Notes: a model not told the origin generated them from the sequence alone. A stretch of 36,546 bases of DNA from Paulinella micropora (GCA_009731375.1 BJOX01000303.1:330842-367387); one strand, 5' to 3'. Positions 8,701-16,888 are shown, numbered from the stretch's first letter. A program made the numbers and translations.

Positions 8701-11542
8701 AGATGAGATCTTTGAGCGTGTTGTACGCTTCTAAGGCTTCATCATCCCACTTCTCAAAATCACCGAAGTCGATCATTCTCTCCAACTTAGCCCGAGTTGC
8801 ACCCCAATTGGGTATGAACTGGCTGTAATATTGCGCCATCGCAAGAAATGAGTGCAGCTCTGTGCGATTCTTCGGCCTCTGCCGGCTCATGATCTCCTCC
8901 CTCTTCTCTTTGGATATCGAGACTCTATTGTAAGAGATTTCGTACCCCAAATATGTCACGCTTGTCTTTGCGAGTTGACATTTCTTCAAATTACATTTCA
9001 GGCCAAATAGTTTGATACGCCTGAAAATGTCTGTTAGATGGTCGATGTGCTCTTCCATCGTATTGGAGTACACGATAATGTCATCGATGTAACAAAATGC
9101 GTACTCTCCCGCCTTCTGTCCTCTTCTCCTCATGAAACCTCCCTCTGTCTGGTCATCATATTTGCTACTCAGCATGCTTTGCATCGCTTTCTGAAAGAGT
9201 CCCGGGGCCTGTTTGAGTCCCATCGGAAGTACTTTCCACTGATATATCTCCATTCCTACTACAAATGCAGTCAGCCATCTGGACTTTTCATCCAGTGGAA
9301 TTTGCCAGAAGCCATTCTTCAGATCAATGACTGAGTATAGCTTGGCGTTCCGCAATACTCGCCTTCCTTCTTCAAGAGTAGGTAATGGATTTCGTTCCTC
9401 CTCTAAAATTTTATTGACGCGGGCATAGTTAACCGTTAAGCGCCATTCTCCTCCCGGTTTAGGCACCAGTCTCGGTTGGGAAACTATTGGAGATGTCGAT
9501 CTCTCAATGAAATCCTCATCGAGTAACTGCCGTGCTTGTTCTTCTGCGATCTTTGCTTCATGTATACTCAGATTTGCCCGTCGTGGCGCCGGTGAAGGCT
9601 CAGCACCTGGTATTTTACAAATAACCGCGGTGAAGTCTTCCGGCTTGACACCTCCCGCTTGAGGGGGGTCAAAAATCATTTTGTTCGCCTTCAATCTCTC
9701 TTTCAAAACCTCTTTCTCCTTCTCCGTACCTGCTCCTCCTGCCAATTTCTCGTCTATCGCCGCCTTAAACTCCTCCTCTGACATTCTCTTGTGATGCTTG
9801 AGGGGTGCTCTGTCCTCCTCCAAGCCCAACTCTTCTTCTGATATATCGTCCATTCCCGTTTTTTCATATGTGGCAGTGTCTGGTTCGTCGTCCTCCGCCA
9901 GACCTACCAACATATCTATTAATCTCGCATATTGCAACGGAGCTTTTCGGGTGTAGAAACCATCGAAGCATGTGAATGCTTGAGGAATCAATTTCAACTT
10001 GTCCTGGTCTCTGAGCTTCCGCTTGTATGCACTGCTCTGCTCACGAGTCCCGAGACGACAAGCCACCACTAAGTGTTGCTTCCGTGAGGGCACCGGTATC
10101 GGATGATCAATAAGCCGGTCCCGTATCTCCTGCGCCCATATCGCCTTCTCATTGTACGGGAGTATGACCGTATATGGTTTATTATTTTCAAAAAGAGTGC
10201 GCAGGCACTTTTTCACTTCTGTCAGTGAGCGCGGCCACGTAGGCTCGTCACCCCAGAATTCGGTAATAAAGCTTTTAATATCTTCTGCCGGGATATCAGG
10301 GAGTCGTCCCCTTCTCCTCGGTATAAACTCCTGTCTGTCCTTCTCTTCCACCTTTACGTGAAAGCAATACCCGTTGGTAATATATACATCGGCCCCTGCT
10401 CCTTCTTCAAATCTCGCCAACGATGGGCACCTTTTTCCCATGCATATAATCTCCTCTTTCCTCTTTTCAATGAGATCGTCTATCGACTTTTTATCCCATT
10501 GTGTAGAGACTGTAGCCGTATAGACCTCCGCCTCTCTCTTGTCTGACAGGTTTGAACCATCTTTAGACACCGCGTCCGTTGGCATATATGCCTCATATGC
10601 GTGTGTAATGGCCACCTGTTTCCCTTCCGATGCTACCCCTAGGTGTAGGGCCTCGTATGAGTCAATAGCATGGAGAGAGTCGACAGTATATTCTTCTCCT
10701 GGCTCTACGCCGTATATGACTCTTTTGGCGGCGCAATCAATCACTACGTTCATTGTCGCCAGTTGGTCGTACGACAAAAGAACAGATCCGTGGTATTCGG
10801 GGACAACGTACAAGTCCACTCGATATACTCGTCCGGATTTCAATTTAAAATTTAAAGTGATGATGCCCGTTATATCCGTCCGACTACTAACTCCTTTCAA
10901 GGTGCCAGATGATTTTTTCATATTAGTTTCTAACCACGCATGGTGTTTCGTAGTAAATTTCCGGCCGACAATATTAATATTCGCCATAGTATCATTACCA
11001 ACGTTTATAAAGGTATTTAATGTTTCACAAAAAAGGTTCGTATAGCATAAAGCGTCTGGCCGGTGACTTTTTAAGGCCAATACAAGGAGCTTGTGTTCTA
11101 AAATCTGTATCCTTTTCTCGAGGTTCGCCTCCTCCTCCCTTTCCGCCGTTTTTGTAATGTCTTTTTGGGTATTGTTCACAGGCGAAGGATGATTGTCCTT
11201 GCTTTCTCTGTTTGAGACCGTGAGGAGAGGTTGATGTCCTCCATCCTCCTTGTCTATTGTCTGTCTCGGCAAGTTGATAAGATTAACTGCCGGTTCTATT
11301 CTTACTTTCTTCGGCTGTGGCTGCGACAGGCCCGCCTGCTTTCTCTTTGCCAGCGCTTTACTCGCCTGCCTATTAGCAGCATGCACTGTTTGTTGTCGTG
11401 ATGGGTGTACTGGTATTGTACTACCTTTGAGTTGGTCTGTGGCCTGCTGTGGGCTCTTAGACTCACTGGTACCCTTGGTTGGGACCTGCACAACGGTGTA
11501 TCGTGCAATGCATGTTGTTCTGTTTTCTCCCTCCTTCTCTAG
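5756..11542 (-). CDS. Pol polyprotein (protease-like, RT, RNase H, integrase, C-terminal domain), copy 2
   Basis: The frame is open from the codon after the gag TGA (11543-11545) to the TAG at 5756; there is no ATG at its start, and the first conventional alternative start is a GTG at 11491. Counting from that GTG: a basic PKKVRIE stretch near 60; a retropepsin-like domain at about 145-270 with FINVGND where D-T/S-G is expected; RT at about 640-860 with CYIDDI near 801; RNase H at about 945-1065 starting VDTDASKF; an HHCC zinc domain at about 1270-1320; and an integrase core with Asp in HTDHVG, Asp in SDRGSDF and Glu in KIERVH, the last two separated by 35 residues (DD35E). A GPY/F-like module lies near 1580 (HWKGPY), followed by about 300 residues of unknown function ending in a basic tail. 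It copies the RNA and integrates the DNA. No internal stop is seen. Confidence 0.92.
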   Translation of the reverse strand, partial: LEKEGENRTTCIARYTVVQVPTKGTSESKSPQQATDQLKGSTIPVHPSRQQTVHAANRQASKALAKRKQAGLSQPQPKKVRIEPAVNLINLPRQTIDKEDGGHQPLLTVSNRESKDNHPSPVNNTQKDITKTAEREEEANLEKRIQILEHKLLVLALKSHRPDALCYTNLFCETLNTFINVGNDTMANINIVGRKFTTKHHAWLETNMKKSSGTLKGVSSRTDITGIITLNFKLKSGRVYRVDLYVVPEYHGSVLLSYDQLATMNVVIDCAAKRVIYGVEPGEEYTVDSLHAIDSYEALHLGVASEGKQVAITHAYEAYMPTDAVSKDGSNLSDKREAEVYTATVSTQWDKKSIDDLIEKRKEEIICMGKRCPSLARFEEGAGADVYITNGYCFHVKVEEKDRQEFIPRRRGRLPDIPAEDIKSFITEFWGDEPTWPRSLTEVKKCLRTLFENNKPYTVILPYNEKAIWAQEIRDRLIDHPIPVPSRKQHLVVACRLGTREQSSAYKRKLRDQDKLKLIPQAFTCFDGFYTRKAPLQYARLIDMLVGLAEDDEPDTATYEKTGMDDISEEELGLEEDRAPLKHHKRMSEEEFKAAIDEKLAGGAGTEKEKEVLKERLKANKMIFDPPQAGGVKPEDFTAVICKIPGAEPSPAPRRANLSIHEAKIAEEQARQLLDEDFIERSTSPIVSQPRLVPKPGGEWRLTVNYARVNKILEEERNPLPTLEEGRRVLRNAKLYSVIDLKNGFWQIPLDEKSRWLTAFVVGMEIYQWKVLPMGLKQAPGLFQKAMQSMLSSKYDDQTEGGFMRRRGQKAGEYAFCYIDDIIVYSNTMEEHIDHLTDIFRRIKLFGLKCNLKKCQLAKTSVTYLGYEISYNRVSISKEKREEIMSRQRPKNRTELHSFLAMAQYYSQFIPNWGATRAKLERMIDFGDFEKWDDEALEAYNTLKDLIYKDPKDGGLVLMMPDFSKQFVVDTDASKFAIGAVLQQEDEEKKLRPIMFISRKLCSAERNYCTRQREALAVVWALKRLREYLWGGPQFIVRTDHQNLLWLMNHEQTGRLARWQAFLSCFNFTMVHLPGKRNVVADSLSRLEFHSEVAALVSSAEMEDLSPDCTYEVHHIESMQMARGVRYNRSGLRHSPQGPDHGICCTAHVLEDAEWSYEAYENMKAEIKQEEIKQEAYAEPPQENKEELDENPERIGVQLEDGTIHIASPTAWRQQQALDPEFKELIQLYKNPNELKMTKEIKEQQKEMGWRDGLLWYKGQHGRYASQPDKWTLWVPEKLRHIIFVAAHNCPLLAHPGRQRTHMFISRRFWWKKMKENIDEQVNACIPCKTSKTPLKANFGLIGTFPLHLGMFEFLHTDHVGPFPVTTEGYRYLLTAIDRATNYVWVVPVKDVTGETTAKALIDRIISQIGVPRKICSDRGSDFNNEVIDKLSAYYGMKWQYVTAYNPRANGKIERVHRPLKAALKMYCMKKENQKAWVEAASSFAFAMNCLPSTALGGSKGSVSPYQLVYGREPAIPASLLHPKDSWADQDELFGVRLRAKMEAEQIVQAHREAERRKTDAEGVRQAHLDQVRFQVGDIVLLYHPQVPQGVSSKLFIHWKGPYQIMEQMGPLNYKIRGRGKVQIVNVRRLIKYDPFLLEDESVDQALKRMEADFKEVPPIRQEDISERDAYRAPIAEKEEAELENKRATDRKSAAGTQTRKRVESNVPEGKFTEAQIRRAQNDLIYDRPRKAIRTARSQGVHQEGSDDGDQDPRAGNDTLVHPSWKEGDAIGHISWAKDAFYLVRPAAQHVADDTLSDLYLMRVMAVPHKRHTRSNRISTAAQIIQPVLHFWRSLDPVEDPKVRQYLPVYKDAKKLETWDDTISPTDKDHTAWTIQALPRGVLDIPFDLAQGAIPHKIWDVLEQSTLDLTLVGGPPPGKGVRARKRRL

Positions 11543-11545
11543 TCA
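11539..11545 (-). promoter_or_regulatory. gag-pol stop codon in readthrough context (TGA CTAG), copy 2
   Basis: Gag ends GTC CAA TGA and the following bases are CTAG. Pol continues in the same frame with no other stop for more than 1,900 codons. A short possible stem (TGCAC/GTGCA) lies about 35-55 nt downstream, which could help readthrough, but it is weak. Confidence 0.75.
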
Positions 11546-14092
11546 TTGGACTACCTCAAATCTGTTACCTGAGTCGGCATCAGTGTCGGTAGTGGTTGCG
11601 CCTGATGTCGCATAGGCCTGTGGTGCTGAGGAACTCGAGCTTGAGCTCGAGCCGTCTGCCCAGCCCCCATCTCTGTGGTACGGGCGCTCTGCGCTGCCGT
11701 ATCCACCTCGGCCAACCCATCTTCCTCCTCCTCTACCTTGAAATACACCTCTTCCTCCTCCTCTTCTCACAAATCCTCTCTCCCCCCCGCGAGTGTATGT
11801 GCCTCGTGCGAAAGGGGCTCCTCCTCCTCGATTGATTCCTCTCCCTCCTCCTCTTCCTCGTGTTCCACCTCTTCCTCTACTTGCGGCTTCTATGGCTGCC
11901 GTCTTCTGATCATCTCTAGCGAAAAGAGAATTGATCGCGTCAGCTAGTTCGTGGTCATGGTCCGCGACATCCTGTAATTTCCACCCCTGATCCTTGCGCA
12001 GTCGGCGCAGAACGGCGACGGTGTTGGTTTCGTCCGACCGTACGTTCTTGAGGAGTGTGTTTCGGATGCGGGTGTCCTCGACATCGTGGTTGTACGGGCA
12101 TTTCTTATTTGTGTGTTTGAAGCATTGTGCCCGTGCCCACCAACGAATACAAGGTGTGTTAGCTTCACGACTGTTCTCTCTTGGTCGCTTTCCTAGAGAT
12201 CGTTGCGTATGTGCGGCTTGCGGTTGAGCAGAAGCCGATGCAGAACCGATCAAGGATGCTGTCTGGCTGTCGAGCCTCTGACAAGCGGTCATTACTTCGG
12301 TCCACAACATTTTTGGGCTCACGGCCTTAGTCGTGGCCTCAAAGACGCTCATCTCCAAAAAGTTCAAGTGCTTTACCTTGTCGAAGGTTTTGCAGTCTTG
12401 CATGAGCAGTGTGAGCTTATTTTTGTTGTAGACGTGCAAAGCACTGAGGAAATATAGGAGTATGGCTTTGTGGTTATAAAAGAGAGTGTACTGGGTGCCC
12501 ACATTTGTTAAGACAGATGCAAGCTGAGTGACAGACTGCAACTGCTCCGATACTAAGTCGAAAATTTCAAACCCAATCAATGTGCCAGTGCACAAGTGTT
12601 GGTATCCACTTGCCTTAAAGTATCGAATGAGGGCAGCAATGGCCAGAGTACAACTCATCTCTGCATGTCCACCTTTCCTTGCTAGCTCCTCCTCTCCTCT
12701 GTACTTCTCGTAAGTTATACGATCAAAACCAGCTCCAAGGAGGGATCGATCACAGAGATGTTCTAGGACTTCATACTCCTGCTCCACCTCACACTGGTTT
12801 TGCTGGAAGCATCTGTCCATCTCATTGAACTTAGTCATGAGGGTCTTCTCTGTGTCAGCCTCATTGGCAGTGATAGCATAGAGCTTAAGGCCCCCTCCCC
12901 CAATTTTGATTTTAGCTAGGGCTGCCTGCAGCGCCTGCTTTTTCTTCTGGGAGTCAGTCAAGTTAATTACTGTTCCTCTTCCTTGGGGTCCTCCTCCTGT
13001 GGGTCCTCCTCCTGCTTTCTTGGGAGCTGGGTTAGATGTGGTAGGTGGAGCCGTTGGCTGTGGAGCCACCCGTGCTACTGCCATGGCCACAGCTATCTTC
13101 TCCTTCTGCTCCTTCTCCTCTTTCTGTCTCGTCTCTTCTTCTTTCACCTGTTGTGCTAGATGAGTCACGAACTGTGTAAGCTCTGTGGCACTAGAGAGGA
13201 AGTGTGCCTTTTCTCTCATGGAAGACTTATCAGCTCTGTTATTATTTGGGATTGTTGTGAGAGGGCATTTAATGAGAGTGTGATTCTTCGTGTGGGCCCA
13301 TTGTTTCCATGTTGGTTTTTGCTCCTTCCCCTCAAAGAGGCCCTTATGGAGTTGTGTGAGGCGTTCGAGCACCTGACAAGACTGGTCAACCTCCTCGTAA
13401 ACAGGATGTTGCCTTGTGTTGTCTTTCAGTGCTTTGTACATTTCGTTGTAAGCCCGTGTGAAGGCAGTTATAAAAGCCTCAAGGGCAAACTCAATGCCAC
13501 TTTGGTTTCTACCTTCGAAATTTCTTTCTAGATTCTTGATATCAGTGGGGACACCACAGACAGACAGCCATGCTGCAGTTGTGCGTTTATTTTTCCACTG
13601 TATGTTTGTGCGTTCATAAAATTCCGCAACGAGCACAGCAGCGTAGAGTGTTGCAGATATGTCGTATATGTCGCACAGTGTAAGAGTGTTGCCATACTTG
13701 ATATCCTGCAATGGCACTCTTTCGTGCTCAAACCTCACTTTGTTGAAGAGAGGCTTCGCAAGGTCGGGAATTTCGATCAGGAGGTTGCTTTGACCTTGTC
13801 CTGGTCTATTCCTTTTCTCGTAAGGAATGTAGATGTGTGTTTTATAATAGGTTGGGTAGTTAAGGAAGAAGGACTCTTCATCATCATATGTAGCCAACTG
13901 TTCCCATGTATTTGGGATATTCTGGCCAACATCCTCCNNNNNNNNNNCTGCCTCTGTCAATGGAGAGCCTCCAGTCTGACCTGCTGTCGACTCTACATCG
14001 GCTGTATACGTATACTCCTCTCTCTCCTCTCCGTCTCTATCCCCCCTCTCTTCTGAGTACTGAGTCTCCCTCTCCTCCCTCACTAGGACCAT
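11543..14092 (-). CDS. Gag polyprotein, copy 2 (start region damaged)
   Basis: Gag forms the intracellular particle and binds genomic RNA. Visible in order are an acidic N-terminus, a long helical region that should contain capsid (about residues 70-380), a Pro/Gly linker, a second helical region, a CCCH-like finger near residue 645 with spacing C-x8-C-x7-C-x3-H, and an Arg/Gly-rich tail with many RGG and RGRGG units before a Ser/Thr end. No CCHC zinc knuckle is visible. The position equivalent to the copy 1 ATG is 14132-14134, but one base is missing just after it and there are further small deletions near 13984 and 14070, so the annotated frame begins internally without a clear ATG. A 10-N run lies at 13938-13947. 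Confidence 0.75.
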   Translation of the reverse strand: MVLVREERETQYSEERGDRDGEEREEYTYTADVESTAGQTGGSPLTEAXXXXEDVGQNIPNTWEQLATYDDEESFFLNYPTYYKTHIYIPYEKRNRPGQGQSNLLIEIPDLAKPLFNKVRFEHERVPLQDIKYGNTLTLCDIYDISATLYAAVLVAEFYERTNIQWKNKRTTAAWLSVCGVPTDIKNLERNFEGRNQSGIEFALEAFITAFTRAYNEMYKALKDNTRQHPVYEEVDQSCQVLERLTQLHKGLFEGKEQKPTWKQWAHTKNHTLIKCPLTTIPNNNRADKSSMREKAHFLSSATELTQFVTHLAQQVKEEETRQKEEKEQKEKIAVAMAVARVAPQPTAPPTTSNPAPKKAGGGPTGGGPQGRGTVINLTDSQKKKQALQAALAKIKIGGGGLKLYAITANEADTEKTLMTKFNEMDRCFQQNQCEVEQEYEVLEHLCDRSLLGAGFDRITYEKYRGEEELARKGGHAEMSCTLAIAALIRYFKASGYQHLCTGTLIGFEIFDLVSEQLQSVTQLASVLTNVGTQYTLFYNHKAILLYFLSALHVYNKNKLTLLMQDCKTFDKVKHLNFLEMSVFEATTKAVSPKMLWTEVMTACQRLDSQTASLIGSASASAQPQAAHTQRSLGKRPRENSREANTPCIRWWARAQCFKHTNKKCPYNHDVEDTRIRNTLLKNVRSDETNTVAVLRRLRKDQGWKLQDVADHDHELADAINSLFARDDQKTAAIEAASRGRGGTRGRGGGRGINRGGGAPFARGTYTRGGERGFVRRGGGRGVFQGRGGGRWVGRGGYGSAERPYHRDGGWADGSSSSSSSSAPQAYATSGATTTDTDADSGNRFEVVQ
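13938..13947. other. 10-N gap or masked run
   Basis: Ten Ns lie inside copy 2 gag exactly where copy 1 has a short CT repeat. The flanks align with no length change, so this looks like masked or unresolved low-complexity bases rather than a gap of unknown size. Confidence 0.8.
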
Positions 14093-14727
14093 AATCGGTT
14101 GGTGTCACACCAGCTGCTCATTCTCGTCTTCCATCTTATGTTATGAGAGTAACATCCTCCTCCTATTCTCACGTGGTAACATATCGAAATGAGAAAGAGA
14201 AGAGAGATGTGAGAAAGCAACAAATGACACACACAGCACACACACACAACTGCTCCACACACAGCTTATGAGTTATGCTGGTGACACCTGTTTCCTCCAA
14301 CCGAATACAAAACAAATGTGCGTGCTCCTACACCTCACACACAATCTGTTTCTATCCCTCTCCCCCTAAGGAGAGCTCAACTGTCTAAAGCAAAACTTGA
14401 AAAAGGTCAACACCCTTTTCTGTCGGAAATTCCGAGGTGTCAAAACCTCAAGAAAAACAAGGCAAGAAAAACGTGAGAACTTGAGCTTTTCGTGAACCTC
14501 ACGAAAAGCAAAAGCAAAACCCCGTTCAATTTTTGTTAGTGGCTCCAGATGTAACCGGAACAGCTACTCTGACACTTAGTCGTACCTCAACTGTAGAGGG
14601 GCAGACCAAGCATAAGAGTCAAGTAACGACAAGCCGGACAACACTTGATGCCACCGTAGGCTATGTAATGTACGGGCCGGCCGACAAAAGAGTTATGAGG
14701 GAGCTGTGTTAGAGTATTTCTTTTCGT

Positions 14728-14789
14728 CTGACGTCCCCGTGTGAGACAGGTCAGTGAAAATTCACTCTGTTGCCTGTGTGGCAAAGCAG
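14728..14789 (-). other. paired hairpins in the copy 2 leader
   Basis: The palindrome at 14728-14754 has CTGAC and GTCAG ends around a variable centre. A second, 23-nt palindrome at 14767-14789 has a TTGCC/GGCAA stem with a 5-nt loop and outer CTG/CAG pairs. The bases differ from copy 1, but the two-hairpin arrangement and its distance to the primer-binding site are kept. Confidence 0.5.
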
Positions 14790-14810
14790 AAAGAAATCAC
14801 CCTATTGATG

Positions 14811-14819
14811 TGGACTCCA
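14811..14819 (-). other. primer-binding site, copy 2
   Basis: The minus strand reads TGGAGTCCA two bases after the LTR end, matching the copy 1 site. The primer tRNA was not identified. Confidence 0.7.
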
Positions 14820-14821
14820 AA

Positions 14822-15064
14822 TGTAATGCCCCCAACGATAGCTCGTAAAAAGTCGGTAATACAACCAAACACAGTCCTCAAGAATGAGAATGATGTCTCG
14901 TATTAGCTCAGTGAAGCCAAAAAGGAAAACGGCCACAGACCGTGGCAGGAATAAAATCAGTGGCATCAGGTCTAATCCGGACAAATAGTACTGAAAAACA
15001 AGCTGGTGCACCTGTCACCAGGAAAAGATACTTTTTACCGGCTATCCGGGGGGTGATTCCTACA
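14822..15064 (-). repeat. LTR type B (243 bp), 5' LTR of copy 2
   Basis: The minus strand starts TGTAGGAATCACCCC and ends GGGGGCATTACA. It aligns closely with the LTR at 20266-20498 and much less well with 4716-4933. The flank past 15064 starts ATACCCC, which resembles the GTACCCC of the polypurine side elsewhere, so another element end may once have been joined here. Confidence 0.8.
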
Positions 15065-15930
15065 ATACCCCGGCTTGCAATAAATCACTACTTGAATATC
15101 TTTTGAATATAACGTTACCGACAAAAATTGAATCAGTTGTATTATGCATCAATAAATATATTTTCTACCAGAACCGGCGGCAAAAATGAGAAGCTTGAGA
15201 GAAGAAGGGTCTAATTACCGATCAGCTGAGTCCCGCCGCTACATTGAAAACTGAGTGACAATGTCACGTTGAAATTTTTTACTGAAGCCGCCTTATGTTT
15301 TACTTCACATAAAATACTTGGAACTCGTAAAGATGAGTGGGAAACAGAAAAAGTATATATTAATACATAGAAAACACTCGCCACTAGTAGTCTCCTGATA
15401 AGTGGGAAGCATCGAAACGAAGGGGGGGGGAGGGGGGATGAAAGAACAGTAAGCTCATTGTGACCTGTTAAGTTGAGAAAAAATCATCCAGTGAAGTTGA
15501 GAACAAATCATCTCATATTGATAAACTCATTTATTTTAAATTATTAATAAAGCCATGAATTTTTTTAACTGCACAGTAATGGATACTATTGAATATTATT
15601 TTCTCTAGTTGTGTGATTTAAGCGTCCCGCACTGTAATACGTCCATTAATAATGTACGCACCAGTGCCAGCACACAGTTATCATCTTACTTCATTTACTA
15701 CATTCGTTCACCAAACGTTAGACTTACTGCACAGTTAAATAAATGTCTTGGATATGACAGACCAGTAGAATCTTGTAGACTACCGTGGTCAAATAAATAT
15801 GCACTCAAACCTGTCAAGGTGTAAACAAAGACTATCTGGACATCCTGTCCTTACAGGCTTGCTTGCTATGTACATATGGTATAAAAGTGCCTGCAAGATG
15901 ATCAGCCATGTGAATAAATTACGTCTGGAA
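15065..15930. other. AT-rich intergenic sequence
   Basis: Between the copy 2 LTR and the ferredoxin exon there is AT-rich DNA with a G-rich run near 15423-15438 and a short direct repeat (gttgag-aa-aaatcatc) at about 15473-15511. Short frames on both strands are not recognisable. Part of it (about 15100-15180) may be weakly related to the retroelement 3' UTR, but I cannot show this. Confidence 0.5.
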
Positions 15931-16335
15931 TCAGTTATTCTGCATATTAGCCACTTCGTCGGGCAACTGCACCTTAATACCTGCCATGTCTTTCGTAACA
16001 TGAATTTGGCAACCCAACCTTGATGTATCTGTGAGCCCTAATGCCATGTCTAGCATGTCTTGCTCATCGTCATCAATAGCCGGGAGTTTATCATAGACAT
16101 CCTTGGGCAAGATGATATGGCAGGTGGAGCAGGCCAAACTGGACTCGCACGCACCCTCCAGCTCGATGTCATTGTCCCAGGCAACTTGCAGAATGCTGTC
16201 GCCAACGTTGGCATCGACTGTCACCTCTTCGCCGTCTTGCAAAACGAAAGTCAGAGGAACTCTGTTCAAGAACCACATAAAAGCAGTGAAAACTTTGCAT
16301 GTATTCGAAAAAGAAGAAATGCGGCATCGCGACAA
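15931..16335 (-). CDS. mitochondrial-type [2Fe-2S] ferredoxin (adrenodoxin family), C-terminal exon
   Basis: Ferredoxins of this family pass electrons in the mitochondrial matrix for Fe-S cluster assembly or P450 systems. The frame encodes nearly the whole fold: a strand start VPLTFVLQDGEEV, the cluster loop GACESSLACSTCH with three Cys, a downstream LGCQ with the fourth Cys, and the C-terminal LPDEVAN. DDDEQDMLDMALGL is the acidic partner-binding helix typical of the family. The first residues of the frame (MSRCRISS...) do not look like a ferredoxin start or a targeting peptide. A possible acceptor TTGAACAG at about 16262-16270 suggests an exon running 16261 to 15931 with upstream exons elsewhere. 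A CT microsatellite starts about 120 bp upstream. An intronless fragment is an alternative. Confidence 0.85.
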   Translation of the reverse strand: MSRCRISSFSNTCKVFTAFMWFLNRVPLTFVLQDGEEVTVDANVGDSILQVAWDNDIELEGACESSLACSTCHIILPKDVYDKLPAIDDDEQDMLDMALGLTDTSRLGCQIHVTKDMAGIKVQLPDEVANMQNN

Positions 16336-16385
16336 TTGGGTGGAAATTTTTCAGGACACGGTGGAAGCACCCCCCGGTCTCTATC

Positions 16386-16386
16386 T

Positions 16387-16455
<69 letters not shown>

Positions 16456-16530
16456 GCATACTCTTCTCTCTCTCATTACTCTCTCTCTCTCTCTCTCTCT
16501 TTTCTCTCTCCTCTCTCTCTCTCTCTCTTT

Positions 16531-16566
<36 letters not shown>

Positions 16567-16626
16567 CTCTTCCTCTATCTTCTATCTAATTTCTCTCTCT
16601 CTCTGTCTCTTCCTCTATCTTCTATC
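16386..16626. repeat. (CT)n/(CA)n microsatellite
   Basis: Long CT runs with a (CA)n block at about 16436-16456 and TTCTCT interruptions. Open frames across it are artefacts of the repeat (LSLSLS or RERERE). Confidence 0.95.
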
Positions 16627-16787
16627 TAATCAAGGTTAGACAATGCGTTTATACTAAATCTGTGTATCTTTACAACTTAAGCATTAAGGGTAGGATAAAT
16701 TAATGATATTTTCATACACATTCTTTCCACACATAAGGGTTATGGGCGGTGGGGAGATGCATCAGCATGATAGTTTGCTTACAAACT

Positions 16788-16843
16788 CTCTCTCTCTCTC
16801 TATCTCTCTCTATCTCTCTCCACCTCTTTCTCTCTCTCTCTCA

Positions 16844-16887
<44 letters not shown>

Positions 16888-16888
16888 G
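16788..16888. repeat. (CT)n microsatellite
   Basis: A CT array with TATC and TTTC interruptions. The sequence to its right (near 16956-17015) recurs to the right of the array at 17060-17348: both flanks contain CAAACGG followed by a TTACATATTCTACC motif, so array and flank may have been duplicated together. Confidence 0.9.

Larger units (their letters stand above)
14135..14821 (-). other. 5' leader of copy 2
   Basis: About 690 bp lie between gag and the LTR. The sequence is purine- and AC-rich and unlike the copy 1 leader beyond about 14148. Close to the primer-binding site a short block (around 14721-14800) resembles copy 1 again and carries two hairpin-forming palindromes. I see no gene. 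Confidence 0.6.
4716..15064 (-). mobile_element. Ty3/gypsy-type LTR retrotransposon, copy 2, nearly full length
   Basis: Minus-strand order is LTR (14822-15064), primer-binding site, leader, gag, in-frame TGA, pol, an approximately 0.8-kb 3' UTR, polypurine tract and LTR (4716-4933). The domain order protease, RT, RNase H, integrase defines a Ty3/gypsy-like element. The total is about 10.3 kb. Pol is open throughout, but the gag start is damaged by a one-base loss and gag contains a 10-N gap. The two LTRs are of different types, so this is a mosaic rather than a simple insertion. No target-site duplication can be assigned, because one side abuts copy 1. Confidence 0.88.

Noticed and set aside
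11489-11491. Pol starting at its own Met
   Set aside because: The codon is GTG, and the frame is open back to the gag TGA; a gag-pol fusion by readthrough explains the layout better.
15065-15180. A further retroelement end adjoining the copy 2 5' LTR
   Set aside because: The ATACCCC match and scattered similarity to the 3' UTR are too weak to call without an alignment.
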